The notes: a model not told the origin generated them from the sequence alone. DNA of 41,360 nt from Hydrogenophaga taeniospiralis CCUG 15921 (GCF_001592305.1 NZ_BCWR01000014.1:1-41360); one strand, 5' to 3'. Shown: positions 24,974 to 34,702, numbered from the stretch's first letter. Numbers and translations: made by a program.

Positions 24974-25714
24974 TCACCCCACTGCGCGATACCTCTCCCA
25001 CCCCCGCGCCCGCAACCCACAAGCCGGGCAGCTCCCGCACCCATAGCCCCAGTCCTGCCGGTGCACGCGGTCGCCGAGGTAGCAGGTGTGGGTGTGTTCC
25101 ACGATCAGGTCCACCAGTGCCTGCCCGCCGCCGGGCACGCCCGAGGCTTGGCCCAGTTCTTCGGCCAGGCGCCAGGTGGCGGCTTTGTCGATCCACATCA
25201 GCGGGGTGTCGATCAGGAAGCGGTGGTCCATGCCGAGGGAGAGCGCGACCTGCAGCGCTTTCATGGTGTCGTCGCGGCAGTCGGGGTAGCCGCTGAAGTC
25301 GGTTTCGCACACGCCGGTGACGATGACCTGGATGCCGCGGCGGTAGGCGAGCGCGGCAGCGAGCGTCAAGAACAGCAGGTTGCGCCCAGGCACGAAGGTG
25401 TTGGGCAGGCCGCTTTCTTCCATGCGAAAGGCCATGTCGCGCGTGAGCGAGGTTTCGCTCACTTTGCCGAGCACGGCGAGGTCGAGCATGTGGTCTTCGC
25501 CCAGGCGCTCGCTCCAGGCGGGAAAGCGCTCGCGCAGTTCGCGCAGCACGACGGTGCGGGCCTGCAGCTCGACGCTGTGGCGCTGGCCGTAGTCGAAGCC
25601 CAGGGTTTCGACGCGTGGGTAGCGCGAGAGGGCCTGGGCCAGGCAGGTGGTGGAGTCCTGGCCGCCCGAGAACAGGACGAGTGCGCTGGTGTGGTGGGGG
25701 GGCTGGTTTTGCAT
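24974..25714 (-). CDS. queC: 7-cyano-7-deazaguanine synthase QueC
   Basis: QueC converts 7-carboxy-7-deazaguanine to preQ0 using ATP and ammonia, a step in queuosine tRNA modification. The 246-residue protein has the PP-loop ATPase motif SGGQDS at 16-21, the conserved [10 protein letters not shown] and [17 protein letters not shown] segments, and a C-terminal zinc site with Cys residues in THTCYLG and CGSCPAC. It acts in the cytoplasm. The ATG at 25714 lies 37 bases after the HDOD gene on the same strand and has no strong Shine-Dalgarno, so it may be read through from the flagellar side or have its own promoter. No other que gene is in the window. Confidence 0.95.
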   Translation of the reverse strand: MQNQPPHHTSALVLFSGGQDSTTCLAQALSRYPRVETLGFDYGQRHSVELQARTVVLRELRERFPAWSERLGEDHMLDLAVLGKVSETSLTRDMAFRMEESGLPNTFVPGRNLLFLTLAAALAYRRGIQVIVTGVCETDFSGYPDCRDDTMKALQVALSLGMDHRFLIDTPLMWIDKAATWRLAEELGQASGVPGGGQALVDLIVEHTHTCYLGDRVHRQDWGYGCGSCPACGLRARGWERYRAVG

Positions 25715-25751
25715 CGCGCGATGGTAGCGCGGCTGCGGCTGCCGATGCGGG

Positions 25752-26975
25752 CTACGCGCCCTGGTCGCGGCTGGTGGTGAGCATGCGGATGAGCGAGCGG
25801 TTGGCGTGCTCCAGGCTCATCTCGTGGCGCTCGCAGACTTCGGGCAGGCGGTGCAGGTGGTCCACGTCGGCCTGGGCGCGCGCCACGTCCAGAAAGACGT
25901 GGTACGGGCCTTCCTGGCGCAGCAGGGCGCTCATCACCCGGCCCGACATGGGCAACCGGTTGAGCAGGTCGGCCATGGGCAGCTGCAGCAAGACGTCGAG
26001 CTGCGAGAACAGCGCGGTGGTGTAGACCTCGGCGCGCAGGTTGTCGGTGGAGCCGGATTCCAGCAGGTGCTGGGCCAGGCGCGAATACATCACCTGGGCG
26101 TAGCGCACCGGGTGCAGCGCGGGGTCGCTGGTGCTGCCGGCCAGTTGGTCGGCGAGCCAGCGGTTGAGCGCGGTGAAGCCCAGCATCATGAGCGCGTGGC
26201 GCACCGAGTCGATCTCGTGGCGCAGGCCGTAGGCGGCGGAGTTGACGAGCTGCAGCAGGCGGTAGACCAGCACCGGGTCTTGCCGCACCAGGCGCTCGAT
26301 GAGGTCGAGTGAACTGTCCAGCCCGATGGCCTGGCGGATCTGCGCGATCACGCTGGCGTCGCAGCCCAGGGGCTGGTGCCGGTAGGCGTGCAGCACGTCG
26401 TCGTCGGGCCAGCCCAGGATGCCCCAGGCGCCGGCTTCGTCCAGGCAGTGCTCGGCCAGCGCACGGTTGCACACGCCTTCGTACAACTGGCCCGGCAGGA
26501 TGGGGCTGCGCTGCGTGGGCACGGCCCCGGGCGTGGCGGGCCGCAGGCGCAGGGTTTCGAGCACTTCCTGGGCGCTCACGCGCAAGAGGCTGCACACGTC
26601 CAGCGGCGCGGCCAGCTCGCCGCGCACGGTGGCCAGGTCAGCGTGGCGCAGCAGGCGGTGCCCGCGGCGCACCGCCAGGGCCAGTTGCGCCATGCCGTCG
26701 GTGCTGTCGAACAGCGCGCCCGGCACTTCGATCCAGGTGTTGGGTACGGGATCGCTGGTCAGCGCCTGCTGCAGCAGCACGGGAGACGAGATGGCGAAGA
26801 TGAGTGTGGGCGCGGCCGCCGGCCAGCCCCCGCTCAGCAGGCGCAGCAGGTGGGTTCCGTCGACGGCTTCGGCGTGTTGCGTGAGCACACGCAGGCGCAC
26901 CGCGGCGAGCTGGCGGCGCCGGTTCCACACCGGCTGGTAGCCCAGTGCGATGCTGTCAAGAATGGTCTGGCTCAT
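25752..26975 (-). CDS. HDOD-domain signalling protein (YuxH-like)
   Basis: The 407-residue protein appears to have a degenerate EAL-like N-terminal region (about 1-190, starting [20 protein letters not shown] and lacking an EAL motif). An HDOD domain follows at about 200-400, with [26 protein letters not shown] split over two helices and the [18 protein letters not shown] segment. Such proteins are regulatory rather than catalytic and often affect motility or cyclic-di-GMP responses. It starts 27 bases after flgL on the same strand, so it is probably the last gene of the flagellar operon and may tune motility. That link is inferred from position. No strong Shine-Dalgarno is visible before the ATG. 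Confidence 0.85.
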   Translation of the reverse strand: MSQTILDSIALGYQPVWNRRRQLAAVRLRVLTQHAEAVDGTHLLRLLSGGWPAAAPTLIFAISSPVLLQQALTSDPVPNTWIEVPGALFDSTDGMAQLALAVRRGHRLLRHADLATVRGELAAPLDVCSLLRVSAQEVLETLRLRPATPGAVPTQRSPILPGQLYEGVCNRALAEHCLDEAGAWGILGWPDDDVLHAYRHQPLGCDASVIAQIRQAIGLDSSLDLIERLVRQDPVLVYRLLQLVNSAAYGLRHEIDSVRHALMMLGFTALNRWLADQLAGSTSDPALHPVRYAQVMYSRLAQHLLESGSTDNLRAEVYTTALFSQLDVLLQLPMADLLNRLPMSGRVMSALLRQEGPYHVFLDVARAQADVDHLHRLPEVCERHEMSLEHANRSLIRMLTTSRDQGA

Positions 26976-27002
26976 GGTGTTTCATGGCAGCGCCCAACCG
27001 CG

Positions 27003-28223
27003 TCATCCCAGGTACTGGAAGAGCGACAGGCGCTGGACCTGCGCATACGACTGCAGCGCGGCCTGCAGCCCCACCTGCTGATTCTGGAAGTCTGAAATTC
27101 CCTTGATCATGTCCAGGTCTTCGAGGCGCGACTTCTCGCTCTCGTGGTCCACAGCGCGGTCGGACAGCACGCCATCGACCGCCTCGCCGCGGTTGAGCCA
27201 TTCGCCGGCCTGGGCACGCGCCAGCAGCACGCGGTCGTGCCCGGCGTCGAGTTCGGTGAGCGAGCGGCCGATCGTCTGCGTGAGCTGGGCGGTCTGCCCG
27301 GTGCTGGCGCCGCGCAGGGCGTCCACCGCGTTCTGCATCACCTGGAACAGATCGGTCGGCGCCGTCACCGGGAGCAGCTCCACCGTGTCGCCGCTGGCGG
27401 GCTGGCCCAGCATCTGGAAGGACATGCCGTCGAACTCGACGGTATTGCCCGAGGTGTAGGGCACGCCGACCTGGCCGGCCACCGGCGTGGCGGTGGTGGT
27501 GTTCGTCACGGTGTACTGCATCACGCCGGCCACCTCGGCAAAGCTGATGCTGTAGTCGTTTCCGGTGAGCGCGCTGGGGTTGGTCACCTGGCCCATGTCC
27601 GTGCGCACGCTGCCGGTGTTGCCGGCCGGCAGGTCCAGGCGGAAGGTGCCGTTGGCTTCGGGCACGCGCATCCAGATCGCGTTGCCGTCCAGCGCCTGCG
27701 GCAGGCTGTTGGCGCCGGTGGCCTCCTGTCCGCGCTGGCCGTCAAAGCGAACCACCCCGGCGCCGCTGGGGCCGTAGAGCTCGACGAAGGGTGTGGACGA
27801 GCCGCCCAGGCCGCCGAAGAGGGTGCGGCCAAAGCTGTCTTTCTGGTTGACCACGCCGAGCAGGCGCTCGCGCAGGCCCTCGATCTGCTGGGCCAGGTCC
27901 TTGTATTCGTTGCCGCCGTAGCCGCCGTTGCCGGCCGCCACCAGCAGGTCGCGCACGTCTTGGATCAGCTCGCCGGCTTCGCCCAGCGCGCTCTCGGCCT
28001 GGGTCAGGCTGGTGACCGAGGCTTCGAGGGAACGTTTGTCCGCCTCGACCCGCGACAGGCGGTTCTGCGCGGTTTCGGAGAGCACGGCGGCCACCGGGTC
28101 GTCGCTGGCGCGCTGCACACGCTTGCCGGTGGAAATGTGTTCCTGCAGGGTGGACAGCTCGGCCTGGCGCTTGTTCAGGGCGGCGATCGTGTTGTCGTAG
28201 CTGTTGGCGGTGGCGACTCTCAT
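27003..28223 (-). CDS. flgL: Flagellar hook-filament junction protein FlgL (HAP3)
   Basis: FlgL joins the hook to the flagellin filament together with FlgK. The 406-residue protein has the flagellin-like N-terminus MRVATANSYDNTIAALNKRQAELSTL split around the coiled helix, then LQEHISTGKRVQRASDDPVAAVL, the family hallmark. Its C-terminal helix ends QSYAQVQRLSLFQYLG. The middle part forms the variable surface domains. An AAGGAA Shine-Dalgarno lies before the ATG at 28223. It follows flgK by 26 bases and precedes the HDOD gene. Confidence 0.95.
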   Translation of the reverse strand: MRVATANSYDNTIAALNKRQAELSTLQEHISTGKRVQRASDDPVAAVLSETAQNRLSRVEADKRSLEASVTSLTQAESALGEAGELIQDVRDLLVAAGNGGYGGNEYKDLAQQIEGLRERLLGVVNQKDSFGRTLFGGLGGSSTPFVELYGPSGAGVVRFDGQRGQEATGANSLPQALDGNAIWMRVPEANGTFRLDLPAGNTGSVRTDMGQVTNPSALTGNDYSISFAEVAGVMQYTVTNTTTATPVAGQVGVPYTSGNTVEFDGMSFQMLGQPASGDTVELLPVTAPTDLFQVMQNAVDALRGASTGQTAQLTQTIGRSLTELDAGHDRVLLARAQAGEWLNRGEAVDGVLSDRAVDHESEKSRLEDLDMIKGISDFQNQQVGLQAALQSYAQVQRLSLFQYLG

Positions 28224-28249
28224 GGCAGGGTTCCTTGTGGTGCGTTCGC

Positions 28250-30163
28250 TCAGCGACCCACGGTCTGCAGCAGCGTGTCGAAACTGCTCTGCGCGATCTG
28301 CAGGAATTTGGCCGAGGCCTGGTAGGCCTGCTGGAACTGCAGCAGCCGCGCGGCCTCTTCGTCGAGGTTGACGCCCGAAACCGCGGCGCGCGCGCTCTCG
28401 GTGCTGGTGGCCAGCTGGCCGGAGAAACTGGCCGAGAACTTCGCCCCCTGCACCTGGGTGCCGAGGTGCGACAACACGCTGGTGTAGCCGTCGGCCAGCG
28501 CCACGCCTTCGAAGGTGGCCAGGTCGCGCAGCGCCAGCATGGCCTTGGCGTTGCCGGCGTTCTGCTGGGTGCTGCCCGCCGGGGCGGCGGCGATGTCGAA
28601 GCTGTCGCCCGCATTCGGGCTGCCGCGCAGCGTGAGGCTCCAGCCGTTGAACTGGATCGGCTGGCCCGGCGTGTAGTTGTAGCTCGCGGGTGGGCCGACG
28701 TTGTCGGGCGGCGGGTTGCCCGGGCCCAGTCCGGTGGCGGTGAAGCTGCCGTCGGCCAGGAAGGTGATGTTGACCGGGTCGGTGAGGTTGGCCGAGGCTT
28801 CGGTGGCGTACAGGCTCTCGATGCTCAGGCCGCTGGCGTTGTCGATGCCCGGTGTCACGGCCACCGGGCTGGCGGCGGCCAGGCTGTCGGGCGAGCCAAT
28901 GGCCAGGTTCATGGCGCGCGCCACGTTCACGTAGGGGCGCACCAGGAAGCTGTCGCCCACCGCGCCGGCACCGGCGTCGAGCTCAAAGCTCAGGCCATCG
29001 AGCTCGGCGGGCAGGCTGGCGAACGAGGTGCTCACACCGTCGGACAGGCGCTGGATGCTGACCCCGCCGGCCTCGAAGCGGATGCGGTAGTCCGACGCCA
29101 TCAGCGCGGTCGGGTCGCTGACTTCGCTGTGGATCTGCGCCGTGCCGGTGTTGGTGGCGGCGGGCAGGCCGGCGACGTCTGGCGCGGGCACGAAGAAGTC
29201 GCCGCCGGGGTTGCCCAGCTGGTCCACGCCCAGGTTGTGCTGGGCGTTCACCTGGGTGTTGAGCGCCAGCGCCATGCGCCCGAGCAGGTTCTGCATCTCG
29301 GGCAGATCTTCGTTCAGGAATTCGAGGTCGCCGCCGATCTGGCCACCGAGCGCGGTCTGGGGCAGCTCACGCGTCACACCGCCCTGCACGAACGAAACGC
29401 GCAGCTGCGAGTTGTCGGTGGTGTCGCGGGTGGTGACCAGGGCATTGGCCTGGCGCCCCATCACCAGCGGCTGGCTGCCGGCCACGAACACGCTGACGCT
29501 GCCATCGTCGGCCGCCACGGTGCTGGTCTGCACATACTGGTTGAGCTCGCTGAGCAGGGCGTCGCGCTGGTCGAGCAGGTCGTTGGGCTCGCCGCGCGCG
29601 CCCGCCGTGTCGATGATGCGCTGGTTGATGGTGGCGATGTCCTGCGCCAGGCGGTTGACCGCCGTGACCGAACTTTCCACCTGCTGCTGCGCGCCATAGG
29701 CCAACGCGTCCATCTGGCCGGCGGTGTCACGCAGGCGGGCGGCCAGCTCGTCGGCGCGGGCGATCACCACCACGCGGGACGACTGGTTGGAGGGCGCGGA
29801 GGCCACGTCCGCCCAGGCGTTGAGCATGTCGTTCATGGCCGCGCCCAGCCCGTTCTCGCCGGTGGGAAACAGCGATTCGAGCTTGGTGAGCTTGGCCAGG
29901 CGCTCGGTGTCGGCCGCGGACACCGAGGTGGCCAGTTGCGCCTCGCGGGTGAGGTAGGCGTCGTGCAAGCGGGAGACGGTGCCCAGCTCCACGCCCTTGC
30001 CGAAGTAGTTGCCGCCGAGCTGCTGGTAGCCGGCGCTCTGGGTGTGGACCGTCTGGCGCGAGTAGCCGGCGGTGTTGGCGTTGGCGATGTTGTGGCCAAT
30101 GACCTGCAGCGCCGCCAGGTTGGTGGACAGCGCGTTGGCGCCGATGTTCAGAGCGGAGGACAT
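28250..30163 (-). CDS. flgK: Flagellar hook-filament junction protein FlgK (HAP1)
   Basis: FlgK is the first junction protein on the hook. The 637-residue product starts MSSALNIGANALSTNLAAL and has the conserved [16 protein letters not shown] segment of rod/hook-family proteins. It ends with the typical FLQIAQSSFDTLLQT helix. The long central region gives the surface domains. It lies 36 bases after flgJ. The ATG at 30163 lacks a strong Shine-Dalgarno, but the N-terminus matches the family. Confidence 0.95.
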   Translation of the reverse strand: MSSALNIGANALSTNLAALQVIGHNIANANTAGYSRQTVHTQSAGYQQLGGNYFGKGVELGTVSRLHDAYLTREAQLATSVSAADTERLAKLTKLESLFPTGENGLGAAMNDMLNAWADVASAPSNQSSRVVVIARADELAARLRDTAGQMDALAYGAQQQVESSVTAVNRLAQDIATINQRIIDTAGARGEPNDLLDQRDALLSELNQYVQTSTVAADDGSVSVFVAGSQPLVMGRQANALVTTRDTTDNSQLRVSFVQGGVTRELPQTALGGQIGGDLEFLNEDLPEMQNLLGRMALALNTQVNAQHNLGVDQLGNPGGDFFVPAPDVAGLPAATNTGTAQIHSEVSDPTALMASDYRIRFEAGGVSIQRLSDGVSTSFASLPAELDGLSFELDAGAGAVGDSFLVRPYVNVARAMNLAIGSPDSLAAASPVAVTPGIDNASGLSIESLYATEASANLTDPVNITFLADGSFTATGLGPGNPPPDNVGPPASYNYTPGQPIQFNGWSLTLRGSPNAGDSFDIAAAPAGSTQQNAGNAKAMLALRDLATFEGVALADGYTSVLSHLGTQVQGAKFSASFSGQLATSTESARAAVSGVNLDEEAARLLQFQQAYQASAKFLQIAQSSFDTLLQTVGR

Positions 30164-30199
30164 GTCAGTGACTCATGAAGTGGGCAAGCAACGGGGTGG

Positions 30200-31105
30200 T
30201 CATGTCTGTGCTCGCTGCAGGCTCAGGGCCACGTTGATGGAGCGGCTGAGCTTGGCCGCGTACTGCGGGTCGGTGGCGTAGCCGGCGCGTTGCAGGCCGC
30301 TGGCGAAACCCTGCACCGAGTGGAGCTGGTCCATCACGCGGTCGTAGCGCGGGCTCTTGCTGATCAGGCGCGCGTAGTCGCGGAAGGACTCGGCGTAGGA
30401 ATCGTAGGCGCGGAATTTCGCCACCGTCTTGCGCGGCGTGCCGTTGACGTATTCGGTGGTCACCACCTCGGCGACCTTGCCCTTCCAGGCCGGCGTGGCC
30501 TTGATGCCGAACAGGTTGTACGAGGGCGAGCCGTCGCGGTGGCGGATCTCGCTCTTGCCCCAGCCGGTTTCGTGGCCGGCCTGGCCGATCATGAAGCTGG
30601 CGGGAATGCCGGACTCGCGCGCCACGCTCGCGGCGGCCTGGCTGTGTTCGGCCACGAAGCCGGCCTGGCGTTGCCCGGCCGGCGCCCGGCTCACGGTGCT
30701 GGCGGCGCGCGGCGCGGCGGCGGGTTCGGCGCCAGTGCTTTTGCTGTGGTCCACCCCGGCACCGCTTCGGGTGGCCGCGGCGGCGTCGGTCTGGCGGCTG
30801 AGCTGGCGCTCGATGGCTTCGGACAGCCCGCCGGGCATGCCGGTGAGCTTCACCGCGAGTTGCTGGTCGAGCAGCTCGGTGCCCAGATCGCCCTGGCCGC
30901 CCTGCCCGTCCATCAGGCTGGACTTCATGGTCGCCTCGCGCATGCTCTTGATGAGCTCACGCATGAACAACGCCTCGAACTGCTTGGCGGTTTCCTTGAG
31001 CGCCGCCTTGCCCTTGTCCCCCGTCTGGCCCGCGCTGAAGCGCAGGGCATTGAGCGCGCCAGGATCGCTGGCGAGGCTCTGGGTGGACGAAAAGGGGGCG
31101 TTCAA
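30200..31105 (-). CDS. flgJ: Flagellar rod-cap and peptidoglycan hydrolase FlgJ (TTG start)
   Basis: FlgJ caps the growing rod and opens the peptidoglycan. The 301-residue protein has the rod-scaffold domain (about 30-110; KETAKQFEALFMRELIKSMR) and a C-terminal glucosaminidase domain (about 149-301) with the expected acidic catalytic motif GHETGWG. Other family segments are YNLFGIKA and FRAYDSYAESFRDYARL. The start is TTG at 31105, overlapping the flgI stop as TTGA; the next in-frame ATG is 48 codons in and would remove part of the rod domain. The overlap points to translational coupling with flgI. Confidence 0.93.
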   Translation of the reverse strand: MNAPFSSTQSLASDPGALNALRFSAGQTGDKGKAALKETAKQFEALFMRELIKSMREATMKSSLMDGQGGQGDLGTELLDQQLAVKLTGMPGGLSEAIERQLSRQTDAAAATRSGAGVDHSKSTGAEPAAAPRAASTVSRAPAGQRQAGFVAEHSQAAASVARESGIPASFMIGQAGHETGWGKSEIRHRDGSPSYNLFGIKATPAWKGKVAEVVTTEYVNGTPRKTVAKFRAYDSYAESFRDYARLISKSPRYDRVMDQLHSVQGFASGLQRAGYATDPQYAAKLSRSINVALSLQRAQT

Positions 31106-32304
31106 ATGACTTCCAGCTCGGCGTTCATCGCGCCGGCGGCCTTGATCGCTTGAAGAATGGCCAGCAGATCCTGCGGTGTGGCACCCAGGCCGTTGAGCAT
31201 GCGCACCAGGTCGGAGAGCTGGGGCGCGGCGTTCATTTCGATCAGCGAGCCGTTGTCCTGGCTGATCTGGATATCGGTCTTTTCGGTCACCACGGTCTGG
31301 CCACCGGTGGAGAGCGGGTTGGGCTGGCTGATCACCGGCGTGGAGCTGATGCTCACCGAGAGGTTGCCGTGGGCCACCGCGCAGGGGCCGAGCGTGACCG
31401 CCTGGTTCATGACGATGGAGCCGGTGCGGGTGTTGATGATCACGCGCGCGGCCGGCACCGTGGCTTCGAGCTGCAGCTCTTCCACCTCGGCCAGGAAGCG
31501 CACGCGTGCATCGGTGTTGGCCGGCGCGAGCAGGCGCACCACGCGACCGTCCACCGCGCTGGCCGTGCCCGCGCCCATGCGGGCGTTGACGGCCTCGGCC
31601 ACGCGGCGCGCGGTCAGGAAGTCGGCCGAGTTCAGGCCCAGGTCGATGGTGTTGCCCAGCGCGAACGGCGTGGGCACGCTGCGCTCGACCTGGGCGCCCG
31701 AGGGGATGCGCCCCGCGCTCAGGTGGTTGATCTGCACCTTGCTGCCGCCGGCGGCCGCGCCCGCGCCGCCCACCAGCAGGTTGCCCTGGGCCAGCGCGTA
31801 GATCTCGCCGTCGGCGCCCTTGAGCGGCGTGGTGATGAGGGTGCCGCCGCGCAGCGACTTGGCGTTGCCCACGGAGGACACGGTCACGTCGATCATCTGG
31901 CCGGGCTGGGCAAACGCGGGCAGCTGCGCCGTGACCAGCACCGCCGCCACGTTCTTGAGCTGCATCTTTCCGTCGGCCGGCAGCGTCAGGCCGAGCTGCT
32001 GCAGGTAGTTGTTCAGGCCCTGCGCGGTGTAGGGCATCTGGGTGGTCTGGTCGCCCGTGCCGTCCAGCCCCACCACCAGGCCAAAGCCGGTCAGCTGGTT
32101 GCTGCGCACGCCCTGCACCGCGGCGATTTCCTTGATGCGGATCGCCTGCGCCGGCGCCGGCCAGCCCAGCAACACCGCCCCGACCAGCAGCAGCGTGCTC
32201 CAGACCAGCAGGCGGCGCCAGGCCTCCAGGCGAGGGGCGATGGGGGCGAGCCGTGCGCGGGTGGAGCGGGTGTTCATGGTGGGGGCCTGCAACCGGGAAG
32301 TCAT
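31102..32304 (-). CDS. flgI: Flagellar P-ring protein FlgI
   Basis: FlgI builds the periplasmic P-ring around the rod. The product of up to 400 residues has a long basic n-region and a signal peptide with cleavage after AQA (PAPAQA|IRIKEI). The mature part opens IRIKEIAAVQGVRSNQLTGFG, split here only by description, a strong family signature, and contains VGLDGTGDQTTQMPYT and MLNGLG. Two starts are possible, ATG at 32304 or ATG at 32277; neither has a good Shine-Dalgarno. The stop overlaps the flgJ TTG start. The flgH gene ends 19 bases upstream. Confidence 0.94.
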   Translation of the reverse strand: MTSRLQAPTMNTRSTRARLAPIAPRLEAWRRLLVWSTLLLVGAVLLGWPAPAQAIRIKEIAAVQGVRSNQLTGFGLVVGLDGTGDQTTQMPYTAQGLNNYLQQLGLTLPADGKMQLKNVAAVLVTAQLPAFAQPGQMIDVTVSSVGNAKSLRGGTLITTPLKGADGEIYALAQGNLLVGGAGAAAGGSKVQINHLSAGRIPSGAQVERSVPTPFALGNTIDLGLNSADFLTARRVAEAVNARMGAGTASAVDGRVVRLLAPANTDARVRFLAEVEELQLEATVPAARVIINTRTGSIVMNQAVTLGPCAVAHGNLSVSISSTPVISQPNPLSTGGQTVVTEKTDIQISQDNGSLIEMNAAPQLSDLVRMLNGLGATPQDLLAILQAIKAAGAMNAELEVI

Positions 32305-32323
32305 GCCTGCATGCTAGGCCGGC

Positions 32324-33028
32324 TCAGAAGGGGAAAACGTTCAAAAAGAACCGTCCCAACCAGCCAATTGAGAGCGCTTCGTCCACCGGACCGCGTCCCT
32401 TGGACTCGATGCGGGCGTTGGCCACCTGCGCGGAGGGCACCACGTTGCCGGGCTGGATGTGGCGCGGGTCCACCGTGCCGGAGAAGCGCAGCACGTCCAC
32501 GTTGCTGTTGACGCCGATCTGCTTTTCACCGGCCACCAGCAGGTGGCCGTTGGGCAGCACTTCCTGCACCGTGACGGTGATGATGCCGGCGAAGTTGTTG
32601 GCGTTTTCGTTGTCGCCCTTGCCGGAGAACTGGTTGCTGGACTCGCCGCCCAGATCGAAATTGCGGTCGCGCATCAGCTCCTTGGCCTTGATGCCCGGGA
32701 TGGCCGAGATGCCACCCGAGACCTTGCCGCTGCGGTCGATCGACGAGGACGAGGACTGGCTGGCGCTGACCTTCTCGGTGATCTGGATCGTGAGGCTGTC
32801 GCCCGGCAGGCGCGCGCGCGGGTCTTCAAACGCCGGGCGGTAACGCGCGGCCTGGAACAGGCTGCCGTTGGTGGGGGCGGCGGGCGCGGCGGCGGCGTAG
32901 TTGATGGGGCGCACCGGCACCACATCGACCGGCTTGGTCATGCAGGCGGTGAGGGAAAGAAGAGCGCCGCCCAGCGCGGCCCATCGGGCCAGGGGGACGA
33001 ACAGGTCGCTCAGGAAAGTGCGGATCAT
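32324..33028 (-). CDS. flgH: Flagellar L-ring lipoprotein FlgH
   Basis: FlgH builds the outer-membrane L-ring. The 234-residue precursor has a lipoprotein signal peptide ending LSLTAC|MTKP. The family segments GSLFQAARYRPAFEDPRARLPGD (described in two parts: GSLFQ and RARLPGDSLTIQITEKVSA), ANNFAGIITVTVQEVLPNGH and SGTVDPRHI are present. It ends GWLGRFFLNVFPF, a usual C-terminus. The ATG at 33028 was chosen for normal signal-peptide length; a start seven codons upstream would overlap the end of flgG. Position between flgG and flgI is standard. Confidence 0.94.
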   Translation of the reverse strand: MIRTFLSDLFVPLARWAALGGALLSLTACMTKPVDVVPVRPINYAAAAPAAPTNGSLFQAARYRPAFEDPRARLPGDSLTIQITEKVSASQSSSSSIDRSGKVSGGISAIPGIKAKELMRDRNFDLGGESSNQFSGKGDNENANNFAGIITVTVQEVLPNGHLLVAGEKQIGVNSNVDVLRFSGTVDPRHIQPGNVVPSAQVANARIESKGRGPVDEALSIGWLGRFFLNVFPF

Positions 33029-33045
33029 GTCGGGCTTTCGAGGGG

Positions 33046-33828
33046 TCACAGCTGGCCGAGCCGCTGGAGCATCTGGTCAGAGGTTTGAATGGCCTTGGAA
33101 TTCATCTCGTAGGCGCGCTGGGTCTGGATCATGGTCACCAGCTCCTGCACCACGTTGACGTTGGAGGTTTCCACGTAGCCCTGCATCAGGTTGCCCAGGC
33201 CGTTGGCGCCGGGCGCACCGGTCACGGGGTTGCCCGAGGCCGCGCTCTCGGCGTACATGTTCTGGCCCAGCGGCTCCAGGCCGGCGGGGTTGATGAAGCC
33301 GGCGAGTTCGATGCTGCCCACCTGCTGCGGCGTGGCGTTGCCCGGCAGCTTGACGGAGACCACGCCGTCGGCGCCGACGGTGATGCTCTGCGCTTCGGCC
33401 GGGATGGTGATGTCGCCCGCGACGGGGAAGCCGCTGGAGGTGACCAGCCGGCCCTGCGAGTCGGTCTGCAGGCTGCCGTCGCGCGTGTAGCCGGTGGTGC
33501 CGTCGGGCATGGTGACCTGCAGGAAGCCGCTGCCGTTGACGGCCAGATCCAGCTGGTTGCCCGACTGCTGCAGGCTGCCCTGGGTGAACGAGCGGCTGGT
33601 GGCGACGGTGCGCACGCCCAGGCCGATCTGCAGGCCGGTGGGCAGGTTGTTCTGCTCGGTGGCGGCCGCACCGACCTGGCGCAGGTTCTGGTACATCAGG
33701 TCCTCGAACACCGCGTTGGCCCGCTTGAACCCGTTGGTGGACACGTTGGCCATGTTGTTGGAGATCACGTCCAGCTGCGTCTGCTGGGCCTGCATGCCGG
33801 TCTTGGAAATCCAGAGGGAATTGATCAT
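33046..33828 (-). CDS. flgG: Flagellar distal rod protein FlgG
   Basis: FlgG forms the distal rod. The 260-residue product starts [20 protein letters not shown] and has the rod signature [23 protein letters not shown], seen as [12 protein letters not shown]. It also has the expected internal block [16 protein letters not shown] and ends with the C-terminal helix [19 protein letters not shown]. The length is the standard 260. An AGGAG Shine-Dalgarno sits before the ATG at 33828; an upstream open frame in the same register crosses flgF and is not real. Confidence 0.96.
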   Translation of the reverse strand: MINSLWISKTGMQAQQTQLDVISNNMANVSTNGFKRANAVFEDLMYQNLRQVGAAATEQNNLPTGLQIGLGVRTVATSRSFTQGSLQQSGNQLDLAVNGSGFLQVTMPDGTTGYTRDGSLQTDSQGRLVTSSGFPVAGDITIPAEAQSITVGADGVVSVKLPGNATPQQVGSIELAGFINPAGLEPLGQNMYAESAASGNPVTGAPGANGLGNLMQGYVETSNVNVVQELVTMIQTQRAYEMNSKAIQTSDQMLQRLGQL

Positions 33829-33851
33829 GGTGTGCTCCTGGAAAGGGGGAA

Positions 33852-34589
33852 TCAGCCGTTCAAGCTCAGCAACCGCGAAGCGGTCTGGTCGTTCTTCTCG
33901 CCGTTCTGCAGCATGCGCATCTGCACTTCGAACTGGCGCGCCACGGCGATCATTCCGACCATGGCTTCGATCGGGTTCACGTTGCTGCCTTCGAGCGCGC
34001 CGCTCTGCATGCGGGCCTGCGTGTCGGCGGGCAGCGCCGTGCCCTGCGGGCCACGGAACAGGCCGTCTTCGCTGCGCTGCAGGCGGTTGTCGGCGTCGGG
34101 CGTGACCAGCTTGAGCCGGCCCAGCACCTGGGGCGGCTGGTTGCCCACGCGGGCGGTGACGCTGCCGTCTTCGCCGATGCCCAGCGTCGCGTTGGGCGGC
34201 ACCACCAGCGGGCCGCCGTCGCTGAGCATGGGCAGGCCCTGCGCGTTCACCAGCGTGCCGTCGGTGTTGACCTCCAGCGCGCCGGCGCGGGTGTAGGCCT
34301 CGGTGCCGTCCAGGCCCTGCACCGCGAAGTAAGCGTTGCCGCGGGCGGCCACATCGAGGTCGCGCCCGGTCTGGCTGATGGCGCCGGGCGTCTCGGAATG
34401 GCCCGCGGTGGCTTCGAGCGCGAACACCCGCGTGCTGGCGCCGTCGCCGCGCACCGGCACCGCGCGAAACGTGGAGAGCTCGGCGCGAAAGCCCGGCGTG
34501 GACGCATTGGCCAGGTTGTTCGCCAGCACCTGCTGGCGGTGCATCGACGCACTGGCGCCGGTCATGGCGGTGTAGATCATGCGGTCCAT
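33852..34589 (-). CDS. flgF: Flagellar proximal rod protein FlgF
   Basis: FlgF is a proximal rod subunit. The 245-residue product starts [20 protein letters not shown] and carries [20 protein letters not shown], the rod-family N-terminal signature. The block [20 protein letters not shown] follows, and the C-terminal part is [20 protein letters not shown]. An AAGGAAG Shine-Dalgarno precedes the ATG. The 113-base gap to flgE upstream holds hairpin element copy 4. Confidence 0.95.
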   Translation of the reverse strand: MDRMIYTAMTGASASMHRQQVLANNLANASTPGFRAELSTFRAVPVRGDGASTRVFALEATAGHSETPGAISQTGRDLDVAARGNAYFAVQGLDGTEAYTRAGALEVNTDGTLVNAQGLPMLSDGGPLVVPPNATLGIGEDGSVTARVGNQPPQVLGRLKLVTPDADNRLQRSEDGLFRGPQGTALPADTQARMQSGALEGSNVNPIEAMVGMIAVARQFEVQMRMLQNGEKNDQTASRLLSLNG

Positions 34590-34621
34590 GGTGAGCTTCC
34601 TTTTCCTTTTCCCGGTATTCG

Positions 34622-34702
34622 TCGCGAGGTGCCGCGGAACCGGCTTTGCCGGGCCGCTGGCGCCGCCCCCTGGAGGGGGTCACGCGAAGCGTGGCAGGGG
34701 TG
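34622..34702 (-). repeat. GC-rich triple-hairpin element, copy 4 (after flgE)
   Basis: Read on the minus strand, this begins directly after the flgE stop. It runs through CGCTTCGCG, then CCCCCTCCAGGGGG, then GCGGCCCGGCAAAGCCGG and TTCCGCGG. Order and orientation relative to the upstream gene equal copies 1-3, although the locus is 25 kb away and on the other strand. Confidence 0.78.

Noticed and set aside
28235..30178. Very long open frame on the + strand opposite flgK
   Set aside because: It mirrors flgK codon structure in GC-rich DNA, has no recognisable domain and no ribosome site. Similar antisense frames lie opposite gspD, flgE, flgI and the pump gene.
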